The position numbers were made by a program, and so were the translations under genes. 64,000 bases of DNA from Leifsonia xyli (lineage in GTDB: Bacteria > Actinomycetota > Actinomycetes > Actinomycetales > Microbacteriaceae): contig QFQR01000003.1 in the NCBI GenBank assembly GCA_003243275.1, positions 372,001 through 436,000 of the forward strand, in the 5' to 3' direction. Below the pieces are notes generated by a model. It was not told the origin of the DNA and searched no databases. It saw only the letters and a list, made by a program, of their open reading frames with translations. Below, piece by piece: positions 8,311 through 16,145 of this stretch (position 1 is the stretch's first letter; each line of letters opens with the position of its first letter).

Positions 8311-10014
8311 ATGTCGGAAAGCCCCATCGACCACAAGCCCCGCTCGCGCACCGTCACCGACGGCATCGAGGCCACGACCTCCCGCGGGATGCTGCGCGCG
8401 GTCGGCATGGGCGACGCCGACTGGAACAAGTCGCAGATCGGCATCGCGAGCTCGTGGAACGAGATCACCCCCTGCAACCTGAGCCTCGCGCGCCTCGCGC
8501 AGGCAGCCAAGGAGGGCGTGCACGCGGGCGGCGGCTATCCGCTGCAGTTCGGCACCGTCTCCGTCTCCGACGGCATCTCGATGGGCCACGAGGGCATGCA
8601 CTTCTCGCTCGTCAGCCGCGAGGTCATCGCCGACTCGGTCGAGGTCGTCATGCAGGCCGAGCGCCTCGACGGCTCCGTGCTGCTGGCCGGATGCGACAAG
8701 TCGATCCCCGGAATGCTCATGGCGGCGGCGCGACTGGATCTGGCATCCGTGTTCCTCTACGCCGGCTCGATCGCGCCCGGCTGGGTGCGGCTCTCCGACG
8801 GCACCGAGAAGGACATCACGATCATCGACTCCTTCGAGGCGGTCGGCGGCGTGAAGGCCGGGATCATGTCGGAGGCGGATGCCCACGCCATCGAGTGCGC
8901 CTTCGCGCCCGGCGAGGGTGCCTGTGGCGGCATGTACACGGCCAACACCATGGCATCGGTCGCCGAGGCGCTCGGCCTCTCCATTCCCGGATCGGCATCC
9001 CCGCCGAGCTACGACCGCCGCCGCGACTACTACGCGCACCGCTCGGGTGAGGCCGTCGTCAAGCTGCTGGAGAAGGGCATCACGGCCCGCCAGATCCTCA
9101 CCAAGAAGGCCTTCGAGAACGCCATCGCGGTCGGCATGGCGCTCGGCGGCTCGACCAACATCGTGCTGCACCTGCTCGCGATCGCGCACGAGGCCGAGGT
9201 CGAGCTCACCCTCGACGACTTCAACCGCATCGGCGCGAAGGTGCCGCACATCGGCGACCTGAAGCCCTTCGGCCGCTACGTCATGAACGACGTCGACCGC
9301 CGCGGCGGCCTGCCGGTGCTCATGAAGGCGCTGCTGGATGCGGGACTCATGCACGGCGACGCACTCACCGTGACCGGCAAGACCCTCGCCGAGAACCTCG
9401 CCGACATCGGGCCGATCCCGCCGCTCGACGGCGACGTGCTGCGCACCCTCGACAACCCCATCCACGCCACCGGCGGCCTCACGATCCTGCACGGCTCGAT
9501 GGCGCCGGAGGGCGCGGTCGTGAAGACGGCCGGCTTCGACGCGGCCACCTTCGAGGGGCCCGCGCGGGTCTTCGAGCGGGAGCGCGCCGCACTCGACGCG
9601 CTCACCGACGGAGAGATCCAGCACGGCGATGTGGTCGTCATCCGCTACGAGGGTCCGAAGGGCGGGCCGGGGATGCGCGAGATGCTCGCGATCACCGCCG
9701 CGATCAAGGGCGCGGGGCTCGGGAAAGACGTGCTGCTGCTCACCGACGGCCGCTTCTCGGGCGGCACGACGGGCCTCTGCATCGGTCACATCGCCCCGGA
9801 GGCGGTGGATGCGGGACCGATCGCCTTCGTGCGGGACGGCGACCGCATCCGGGTCGACATCGCGGCCCGCTCGATCGAGCTGCTCGTCGACGAGGCCGAG
9901 CTCGCCACCCGCCGCGAGGGCTGGGAGCCGCTGCCCCCGCGCTACACGCGCGGTGTGCTCGCGAAGTACTCGCGGCTCGTGCACTCTGCCGCCGAGGGCG
10001 CCGTCACCGGCTGA
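8311..10014 (+). CDS. ilvD: Dihydroxy-acid dehydratase
   Basis: 567 residues. It dehydrates 2,3-dihydroxy-isovalerate and -methylvalerate to the 2-keto acids of valine and isoleucine. Iron-sulfur ligand motifs: [10 protein letters not shown] (about residue 52), [10 protein letters not shown] (about 129) and [13 protein letters not shown] (about 206). C-terminal blocks [12 protein letters not shown] and [17 protein letters not shown] are conserved. TAACCT (8298-8303) sits 7 nt before the ATG, indicating a leaderless transcript separate from otsAB. It is not adjacent to ilvBNC: about 2.5 kb of toxin-antitoxin and regulator genes intervene. Confidence 0.97.
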   Translation: MSESPIDHKPRSRTVTDGIEATTSRGMLRAVGMGDADWNKSQIGIASSWNEITPCNLSLARLAQAAKEGVHAGGGYPLQFGTVSVSDGISMGHEGMHFSLVSREVIADSVEVVMQAERLDGSVLLAGCDKSIPGMLMAAARLDLASVFLYAGSIAPGWVRLSDGTEKDITIIDSFEAVGGVKAGIMSEADAHAIECAFAPGEGACGGMYTANTMASVAEALGLSIPGSASPPSYDRRRDYYAHRSGEAVVKLLEKGITARQILTKKAFENAIAVGMALGGSTNIVLHLLAIAHEAEVELTLDDFNRIGAKVPHIGDLKPFGRYVMNDVDRRGGLPVLMKALLDAGLMHGDALTVTGKTLAENLADIGPIPPLDGDVLRTLDNPIHATGGLTILHGSMAPEGAVVKTAGFDAATFEGPARVFERERAALDALTDGEIQHGDVVVIRYEGPKGGPGMREMLAITAAIKGAGLGKDVLLLTDGRFSGGTTGLCIGHIAPEAVDAGPIAFVRDGDRIRVDIAARSIELLVDEAELATRREGWEPLPPRYTRGVLAKYSRLVHSAAEGAVTG

Positions 10015-10059
10015 GTTCGCCGCAAGGCGATTCTGCCTTACCGATGATATCTTCGCGGC

Positions 10060-10374
10060 ATGGTCACGCTCACGATCACCGCGAAGGGGCAGGTCACGCT
10101 CAAGCAGGAGGTGCTCAGGCACCTCGGGCTCGAGCCGGGTAGCCAGGTGGAGGTCGACCTCCTGCCGGGGGGCAAGGTCGGGCTCGCGCCCGTGCGCGAT
10201 CAGGGCTCGCCATCGTGGGCGGACCTCTGGGCGTCGCTGCCCAGCCACGACGGACCGATCATCACCCTCGACCAGATGGAGGCGGCGATCGCCGCCCACG
10301 TCACCGAGGAGGAGGAGCGGATCGCGCGTGAGGTTCGCGAGCGTCGCGCGTCCAGGCAACGGAGTGGTGCGTGA
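10060..10374 (+). CDS. AbrB/MazE/SpoVT-type antitoxin
   Basis: 104 residues. The N-terminal swapped-hairpin AbrB domain (TITAKGQVTLKQEVLRHLGL, then a GSQVEVDLL strand) should bind operator DNA. The acidic and Arg-rich C-terminus likely wraps the toxin. The start overlaps nothing; TATCTT at 10048-10053 lies 6 nt before the ATG (leaderless type). The last 4 bp overlap the start of the PIN toxin, the usual antitoxin-first order. Expected to repress its own promoter as a complex with the toxin. Confidence 0.88.
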   Translation: MVTLTITAKGQVTLKQEVLRHLGLEPGSQVEVDLLPGGKVGLAPVRDQGSPSWADLWASLPSHDGPIITLDQMEAAIAAHVTEEEERIAREVRERRASRQRSGA

Positions 10375-10769
10375 GGATCACCCCCGATACCAACATCCTC
10401 GTCCGGGCGATCGTCGACGACGATCCGGAGACGTCGCCACGTGCGCGTGCGCTGCTGGAGCAAGCCGAGGAGGTCGTGCTGACCGTCGTCGCGCTCGCAG
10501 AGCTCGACTGGGTACTCCGCAAGCAGCTGAAGTGGCCCCGCGAGCTCGTGGTCGAGGTCATTCGGAGGATGACGGCGACGGCGAACGTGCGCTGCCACCG
10601 CTGGACCGTCGACGAGGGCCTCGCGGCGCTCGAGGCGGGTGCGGACTTCGCTGACGGTGTGATCGCCTACGACGGCGCCTGGCAACACGGCGAGACCTTC
10701 GTGACGCTCGACCGCAAGGCGGCCGCCGTCGTCAGCGTGCGAGGCGGCGAGGTGCTGCTCCTGGACTGA
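10371..10769 (+). CDS. PIN-domain toxin (VapC-type ribonuclease)
   Basis: 132 residues. PIN active-site acids are visible: Asp in TPDTNILVRA (about residue 6), Glu in ALAELDWVL, Asp in FADGVIAYDG and Asp in TLDRKAA, expected to bind Mg/Mn and cleave RNA. It starts inside the antitoxin stop (GTGA). It is the toxin of a complete two-gene module, tail-to-tail with a second module on the other strand. The RNA target cannot be inferred. Confidence 0.88.
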   Translation: MRITPDTNILVRAIVDDDPETSPRARALLEQAEEVVLTVVALAELDWVLRKQLKWPRELVVEVIRRMTATANVRCHRWTVDEGLAALEAGADFADGVIAYDGAWQHGETFVTLDRKAAAVVSVRGGEVLLLD

Positions 10770-10806
10770 GGTCGCGGCGGGCGACATCGCCGGCGGAACC
10801 GCGCGC

Positions 10807-11190
10807 TCAGGCGAGTGCGACCGGGTAGGCAGAGAGCGCCGCATCCGCGGTCACCAGCGTGAGGTCGTCGGCGATCGCCTGCGCGACGAGCATCCGGTCG
10901 AACGGATCGCGGTGATGCAGGGGGAGAACGCGGAGCGCTTCCGCATGGTGCACCGCGAACGGCAGTGAGGTGAAGCCGGCCTCGGCGATCGCTTCCTGGA
11001 ACCGCGTCGCGGGCACCCGCAGCTTGCCGATCGACACCTTGACGGCGATCTCGACCACGGTCACCGCCGAGACGAAGGCCTGCGGTGCCTGCTCGATCAG
11101 TTCGATCGTCGACGGGGGAAGTCGTGCGTCGCCCGCCTGCCACCAGAGGAAGTGCTGGGTATCAAGCAGCAGGGGAGTCGTCGTCGCCAT
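10807..11190 (-). CDS. PIN-domain toxin of a Phd-paired module
   Basis: 127 residues of the PIN subgroup that starts with LLLDTQHFLWW. Putative catalytic acids: Asp in LLLDT, Glu in VSAVTVVEIAVK, Asp in HHRDPFDRMLVAQA and Asp in VTADAAL. The DPFDRxLxAQA block is typical of this subgroup. Its first 29 nt overlap the antitoxin's 3' end. It ends 38 nt from the opposing toxin, so two unrelated modules converge. Confidence 0.88.
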   Translation of the reverse strand: MATTTPLLLDTQHFLWWQAGDARLPPSTIELIEQAPQAFVSAVTVVEIAVKVSIGKLRVPATRFQEAIAEAGFTSLPFAVHHAEALRVLPLHHRDPFDRMLVAQAIADDLTLVTADAALSAYPVALA

Positions 11191-11413
11191 ACCAGTCGTG
11201 ATCCTCCTCGGGGCTCCAGCTCTTCCAGTCGTCGGCGAACTCGACCCGACCTGCCCACGCGCCGCGCGTGCGACGTGGTGCCTCGTCGCCGATGAGCGAG
11301 AGCCGCCAGCGCGGCTCGCCCCGGCGGGCGATCACGACCTCCTCGCCGGAGTCGACCGCGGCGAGCAGGCGCGACAACTGCGTCTTCGCCTCGTAGATGT
11401 TCACGGTGGTCAT
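11162..11413 (-). CDS. Phd/YefM-type antitoxin
   Basis: 83 residues. The Phd fold is recognisable: TVNIYEAKTQLSRLLAAVDSGEEVVIARRGEPRWRL, here quoted in parts as TVNIYEAKTQLSRLL and GEEVVIARRGEP. The C-terminal half is acidic and Trp-rich (KSWSPEEDHDWYGDDD), likely the toxin-binding tail. It precedes and overlaps the PIN toxin. TAAGCT on the minus strand (11425-11420) is 6 nt before the ATG, so translation is probably leaderless. A 9-bp direct repeat lies just upstream and may be the operator. Confidence 0.86.
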   Translation of the reverse strand: MTTVNIYEAKTQLSRLLAAVDSGEEVVIARRGEPRWRLSLIGDEAPRRTRGAWAGRVEFADDWKSWSPEEDHDWYGDDDSPAA

Positions 11414-11419
11414 GCGCTC

Positions 11420-11449
11420 AGCTTAGCGCCGAGTTGGTCAAGTTGGTCA
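11420..11449 (-). promoter_or_regulatory. Phd-module promoter and 9-bp direct repeat
   Basis: The minus-strand -10 box TAAGCT is at 11425-11420. AGTTGGTCA is repeated perfectly head to tail at 11432-11440 and 11441-11449, over the expected spacer/-35 region. Direct repeats at this position would suit autoregulation by the antitoxin-toxin complex; that role is inferred. Confidence 0.5.
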
Positions 11450-11539
11450 GGTTCGCTCACCGACATATCCCGGCCGGCCGTGAGGCTGCTGACGCGTAGG
11501 GGTTGACTGAGAGCGCGGTCTAACTTTTAGCCTGCTGGT

Positions 11540-11956
11540 GTGGCAGAGGATGACGAGGCGGGCCTCACGGTGGCCCAGATGAGCGCGGCGACCGGCGTGA
11601 CCGCGTACACCCTGCGCTACTACGAGCGCGCCGAGCTGATTCACCCGGTGGCACGTAACGCCGGCAATCAGCGCCGGTACTCTGCGGCGGACGTGGAGTG
11701 GGTGAGGTTCCTGCTGCGCCTCCGCGAGACGGGGATGTCGATCGCGCAGATGCGCGAGTACGCGGTTCTCCGTGCGCAGGGACGGGTGACGACTGAGCCT
11801 CGTCTGCGCCTGCTGGAGGCGCATCGGGCGACCCTGCGCGAGCAGATCGCCCGGCTGCGCACCCACGAGAAGGCGCTGGCAGCGAAGATCGCGAGCTATC
11901 GAAACGATCTCGCTGCGCTCGAAGCAAACCACGAGAAGGAGGGAACCGGACGATGA
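11540..11956 (+). CDS. MerR-family transcriptional regulator
   Basis: 138 residues. The N-terminal winged HTH is clear: LTVAQMSAATGVTAYTLRYY then ERAELI and NQRRYSAADVEWV. A long antiparallel coiled-coil helix follows (residues about 85-130, LLEAHRATLREQIARLRTHE). No cysteine-based metal site is seen, so an organic or redox inducer is more likely than a metal. GTG 11540 is preceded by TAGCCT (11528-11533) with a 6-nt gap. It overlaps the CMD gene by 4 bp, so it probably controls a two-gene operon including itself. Confidence 0.9.
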   Translation: MAEDDEAGLTVAQMSAATGVTAYTLRYYERAELIHPVARNAGNQRRYSAADVEWVRFLLRLRETGMSIAQMREYAVLRAQGRVTTEPRLRLLEAHRATLREQIARLRTHEKALAAKIASYRNDLAALEANHEKEGTGR

Positions 11957-12348
11957 GCGATCTGACGGAACGCCAGCAGCGCTTTGCTGACGGAATGGAG
12001 GTGCTCGACGCGATCGATGGAACGGCCGGCAGGGCCGTCATCGACGCGCTCGGTGATATCTCCCCGGAACTCGGTCATCAGGTGGTCGCATGGGGCTTCG
12101 GCGAAATCTACTCGCGGCCCGGCCTGGAACCCCGCGATCGACAGCTCGTGACGCTGGGGATGCTCACCGCGCTGGGCGGGTGCGAGCCGCAACTCGATGT
12201 CCACATCAACGCGGCGCTCAACGTCGGTCTCACCCCGCCGCAGATCATCGAGGCGCTCCTGCACACCTCGGTCTACTGCGGCTTCCCCCGCGCCCTGAAC
12301 GCCACGTTCACCGCGAAGAGGGTCTTCGCCGAGCGCGGACTGCTGTGA
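11953..12348 (+). CDS. Carboxymuconolactone decarboxylase-family protein
   Basis: 131 residues of the CMD/AhpD-like all-helical fold: LGHQVVAWGFGEIYSRPGL, RDRQLVTLGMLTALGG, LDVHINAALNVGLTP and IIEALLHTSVYCGFPRALNA. The CxxC of true AhpD peroxidase partners is absent (only single Cys residues), so it belongs to the gamma-CMD-like branch, whose members are poorly defined. It is coupled to the MerR gene through ATGA, making a self-contained inducible unit. The substrate is not known. Confidence 0.87.
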   Translation: MSDLTERQQRFADGMEVLDAIDGTAGRAVIDALGDISPELGHQVVAWGFGEIYSRPGLEPRDRQLVTLGMLTALGGCEPQLDVHINAALNVGLTPPQIIEALLHTSVYCGFPRALNATFTAKRVFAERGLL

Positions 12349-12520
12349 CATCCAAGATCGGCTAGAGTGACAAGACGATAGACACCCGGGTGGCACAACC
12401 AGTCCTGGCGTGGGCGTCGTCCGCAATACGAGCGGACGGCGGCATTCTGATCAGGGCGATGACGTCATTCGCGCGCATCCGCCTCGATTCCCACCGACTT
12501 CCACCTTCGAGGGACCTTTC
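12349..12520 (+). promoter_or_regulatory. ilvB 5' leader
   Basis: 172 nt without a recognised protein. TAGAGT at 12363-12368 is a possible -10. A stem CGTCCGC/GCGGACG (12418-12424 with 12432-12438, 7-nt loop) follows. An upstream reading frame rich in Ile/Leu runs through the second half and ends overlapping the ilvB start. Attenuation of ilvBNC through a leader peptide is known in corynebacteria; the same logic here is inference. Confidence 0.5.
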
Positions 12521-12524
12521 ATGA
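12459..12524 (+). CDS. Putative leader peptide overlapping the ilvB start
   Basis: Twenty-one codons from ATG 12459 to TGA 12522-12524, encoding [20 protein letters not shown] plus Ser. The stop shares ATGA with the ilvB ATG. It holds one Ile and three Leu codons, two of them CTT, which is rare in this genome; AGG is also present. The same frame is open back to GTG 12390, giving a possible 44-codon version with further Ile/Leu/Val codons. No good ribosome-binding site is visible. It could be a coupling or attenuation uORF, or chance. Confidence 0.35.
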   Translation: MTSFARIRLDSHRLPPSRDLS

Positions 12525-14344
12525 CCGCGCCCGCAATTCCCGCATCCGATGCGCCGACGCCTGTGCCCACCCCGGGCAAGCGCGACGCGCCCCCCGTGCT
12601 CACCGGCTCCGGCCAGGTGCTTGCGAGCCTCGAGAAGCTCGGCGTCACCGACGTCTTCGGCATCCCGGGCGGTGCCATCATGCCGTTCTACGACGAGCTG
12701 ATGGCCTCCACCGCGATCCGCCACATCCTGGTGCGCCACGAGCAGGGCGGCGGCCACGCGGCCGAAGGCTACGCCGCCGCATCCGGGCGTCTCGGCGTCT
12801 GCATCGCCACCTCCGGCCCCGGTGCCACGAACCTCGTGACCGCGATCGCGGATGCCTACATGGACTCGGTGCCGCTGCTCGCGATCACGGGCCAGGTGTT
12901 CTCCACCTCGATGGGAACGGATGCGTTCCAGGAGGTCGACATCACCGGCATCACGATGCCGATCACGAAGCACAGCTTCCTCATCACCGACCCCGCCCAG
13001 GTGCCCGCCACCCTCGCGGCCGCCGTGCACATCGCCACCACCGGACGCCCCGGTCCCGTGCTGGTCGACATCACGAAGGATGCGCAGCAGAAGTCGGCGC
13101 CGTTCATCTGGCCGCCGAAGGTCGAGCTGCCCGGCTACCGTCCCGTCACGAAGGCGCACGGCAAGCAGATCCTGTCGGCCGCCGAGCTGCTCGGATCCGC
13201 CGAGCGGCCGGTGCTCTACGTCGGTGGCGGCGTCATCCGCTCCGGTGCCTCCGCGGAGCTGCTGGAGCTGGCGGAGCTGACGGGTGCGCCCGTCGTGACG
13301 ACGCTCATGGCCCGCGGCGCCTTCCCCGACTCGCACCGGCAGCACCTCGGTATGCCGGGCATGCACGGCTCGGTGCCCGCCGTGCTCGCGCTGCAGGAGT
13401 CCGACCTCATCGTCTCGCTCGGCGCCCGCTTCGACGACCGCGTCACGGGGCGGGTCTCCGACTTCGCGCCCGGCGCCAAGATCGTGCACGTCGACATCGA
13501 CCCGGCGGAGATCGGCAAGATCCGGCACGCCGACGTGCCGATCGTGGGTGATGCGCGCGAGGTCATCGTCGACCTCATCGACGCGTTCCGCGAGCTGGAT
13601 GCCGCCCCCGACATCGCGGAGTGGTGGGCCCGGCTCGAGCAGTTGCGGGTCAACTACCCGCTCGGCTACACCGAACCGGTCGACGGTCTGCTCTCACCGC
13701 AGTACGTCATCCAGCGCATCGGCGAGCTCTCCGGCCCCGAGGCGGTCTACGCCGCGGGCGTCGGACAGCACCAGATGTGGGCGGCGCAGTTCATCGGGTA
13801 CGAGCGTCCGCACGCGTTCCTCAACTCGGGCGGCGCGGGCACGATGGGCTATTCGGTGCCCGCCGCGATGGGGGCGAAGGTCGCCGAGCCCGAGCGCCTC
13901 GTCTGGGCGATCGACGGCGACGGCTGCTTCCAGATGACCAACCAGGAGCTCGCCACCTGCACCATCAACGACATCCCGATCAAGGTCGCGATCATCAACA
14001 ACTCCTCGCTCGGCATGGTGCGCCAGTGGCAGACCCTCTTCTACGACGGGCGTCACTCGTTCACCGACCTCAACACGGGGGCGCTCGACGGGGAGAACAC
14101 CACCCGGATGGTGCCCGACTTCGTGAAGCTCGCCGAGGCGTACGGCGCCCTCGGCATCCGCGTCACGAAGAAGGAGGAGATCGACGCCGCGATCACGCTC
14201 GCGATCGAGACGAACGACCGCCCGGTCGTGATCGACTTCGTGGTGAGCCGGGATGCGATGGTGTGGCCGATGGTGCCGCAGGGTGTCGGCAACTCGCAGG
14301 TGCAATACGCGCGCGATCACGCGCCCGCGTGGGAAGAGGAGTAA
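12521..14344 (+). CDS. ilvB: Acetolactate synthase large (catalytic) subunit
   Basis: 607 residues, ThDP-dependent. It condenses pyruvate with pyruvate or 2-ketobutyrate at the head of valine/leucine and isoleucine synthesis. Visible: GxFGxPGG-type block [18 protein letters not shown], the catalytic Glu in [19 protein letters not shown]-region blocks, and the ThDP motif [14 protein letters not shown] ending near [12 protein letters not shown]. The first 30 residues are a Pro/Ala-rich extension. ATG 12521 is chosen because homology begins soon after it and the leader frame stops on it. It heads an ilvB-ilvN-ilvC operon. Confidence 0.97.
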   Translation: MTAPAIPASDAPTPVPTPGKRDAPPVLTGSGQVLASLEKLGVTDVFGIPGGAIMPFYDELMASTAIRHILVRHEQGGGHAAEGYAAASGRLGVCIATSGPGATNLVTAIADAYMDSVPLLAITGQVFSTSMGTDAFQEVDITGITMPITKHSFLITDPAQVPATLAAAVHIATTGRPGPVLVDITKDAQQKSAPFIWPPKVELPGYRPVTKAHGKQILSAAELLGSAERPVLYVGGGVIRSGASAELLELAELTGAPVVTTLMARGAFPDSHRQHLGMPGMHGSVPAVLALQESDLIVSLGARFDDRVTGRVSDFAPGAKIVHVDIDPAEIGKIRHADVPIVGDAREVIVDLIDAFRELDAAPDIAEWWARLEQLRVNYPLGYTEPVDGLLSPQYVIQRIGELSGPEAVYAAGVGQHQMWAAQFIGYERPHAFLNSGGAGTMGYSVPAAMGAKVAEPERLVWAIDGDGCFQMTNQELATCTINDIPIKVAIINNSSLGMVRQWQTLFYDGRHSFTDLNTGALDGENTTRMVPDFVKLAEAYGALGIRVTKKEEIDAAITLAIETNDRPVVIDFVVSRDAMVWPMVPQGVGNSQVQYARDHAPAWEEE

Positions 14345-14348
14345 GGCC

Positions 14349-14858
14349 ATGACGCATCACGTGCTCTCCCTCCTCGTCGAGGACAAGCCGGGCCTGCTGA
14401 CCCGGGTCGCCGGGCTGTTCGCCCGTCGCGGCTTCAACATCAACTCGCTCGCGGTGGGTCCCACCGAGATCGAGGGTCTCAGCCGCATCACGGTCGTGGT
14501 GGATGTCGAGGGCCTGCCGCTCGAGCAGGTCACGAAGCAGCTCAACAAGCTCGTCAACGTCATCAAGATCGTCGAGCTCGACCCCGCCCAGTCGGTGCAC
14601 CGCGAGCACCTGCTGATCAAGGTGCGGGTCGACAACACGACGCGCAGCCAGATCCTGGAGGCCGTGAACCTGTTCCGTGCCCGCGTCGTCGACGTCTCGC
14701 CGGATGCGCTCGTCATCGAGGTGACGGGCGACTCCGGCAAGGTGCAGGCGCTGCTGCGCGTGCTGGAGCCCTACGGCATCCGCGAGATCGCCCAGTCGGG
14801 CCTCCTCGCGATCGGGCGCGGCGGCAAGAGCATCACCGAACGCGTCTACAAGAGCTAG
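14349..14858 (+). CDS. ilvN: Acetolactate synthase small (regulatory) subunit
   Basis: 169 residues. The N-terminal ACT domain (HVLSLLVEDKPGLLTRVAGL, then RRGFNINSLAVG) binds valine for feedback inhibition. The C-terminal domain (VIEVTGDSGKVQALLRVLEP) completes the family's usual length. ATG 14349 follows the ilvB stop by 4 nt with AAGG just upstream, so translation is coupled to ilvB. It assembles with IlvB in the cytoplasm. Confidence 0.96.
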   Translation: MTHHVLSLLVEDKPGLLTRVAGLFARRGFNINSLAVGPTEIEGLSRITVVVDVEGLPLEQVTKQLNKLVNVIKIVELDPAQSVHREHLLIKVRVDNTTRSQILEAVNLFRARVVDVSPDALVIEVTGDSGKVQALLRVLEPYGIREIAQSGLLAIGRGGKSITERVYKS

Positions 14859-15965
<1,107 letters not shown>

Positions 15966-15999
15966 CCTCGCGTGAGGTGCTCGTAGCTCCAGCTACGAC

Positions 16000-16031
16000 C
16001 TCGGCGCCCCGGACGCATCCGGGGCGCCGAG
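16000..16031 (+). terminator. Terminator hairpin after ilvC
   Basis: A perfect 13-bp stem CTCGGCGCCCCGG/CCGGGGCGCCGAG with a 6-nt loop (ACGCAT), followed by TCGTCTT. It lies 35 nt past the ilvC stop and closes the ilvBNC operon. A weaker hairpin (GTAGCT/AGCTAC) precedes it. Confidence 0.75.
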
Positions 16032-16145
16032 TCGTCTTCCGGGGCGTCCACCGAAGCGGGGACTTGTGCCGGATGGCCGGGGGCGGTCGAATGGTTCAGC
16101 GTCGACCAGCCGGTCGGCCGTCCTCGCATCCCACACCACCACACC

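Noticed and set aside
8017..10359. A 780-codon frame antisense to ilvD
   Set aside because: Same reasoning; ilvD carries all catalytic motifs on the plus strand.
12381..12400. GGGTGGCAC in the ilvB leader, resembling the T-box core
   Set aside because: The rest of the T-box consensus (NACCGCG) is not present and the leader is too short for a full T-box with specifier stem.
15966..15999. A hairpin TCGTAGCT/AGCTACGA just after ilvC as a riboswitch or separate element
   Set aside because: Short, with a bulge, and immediately followed by a stronger terminator; best seen as part of the termination region.
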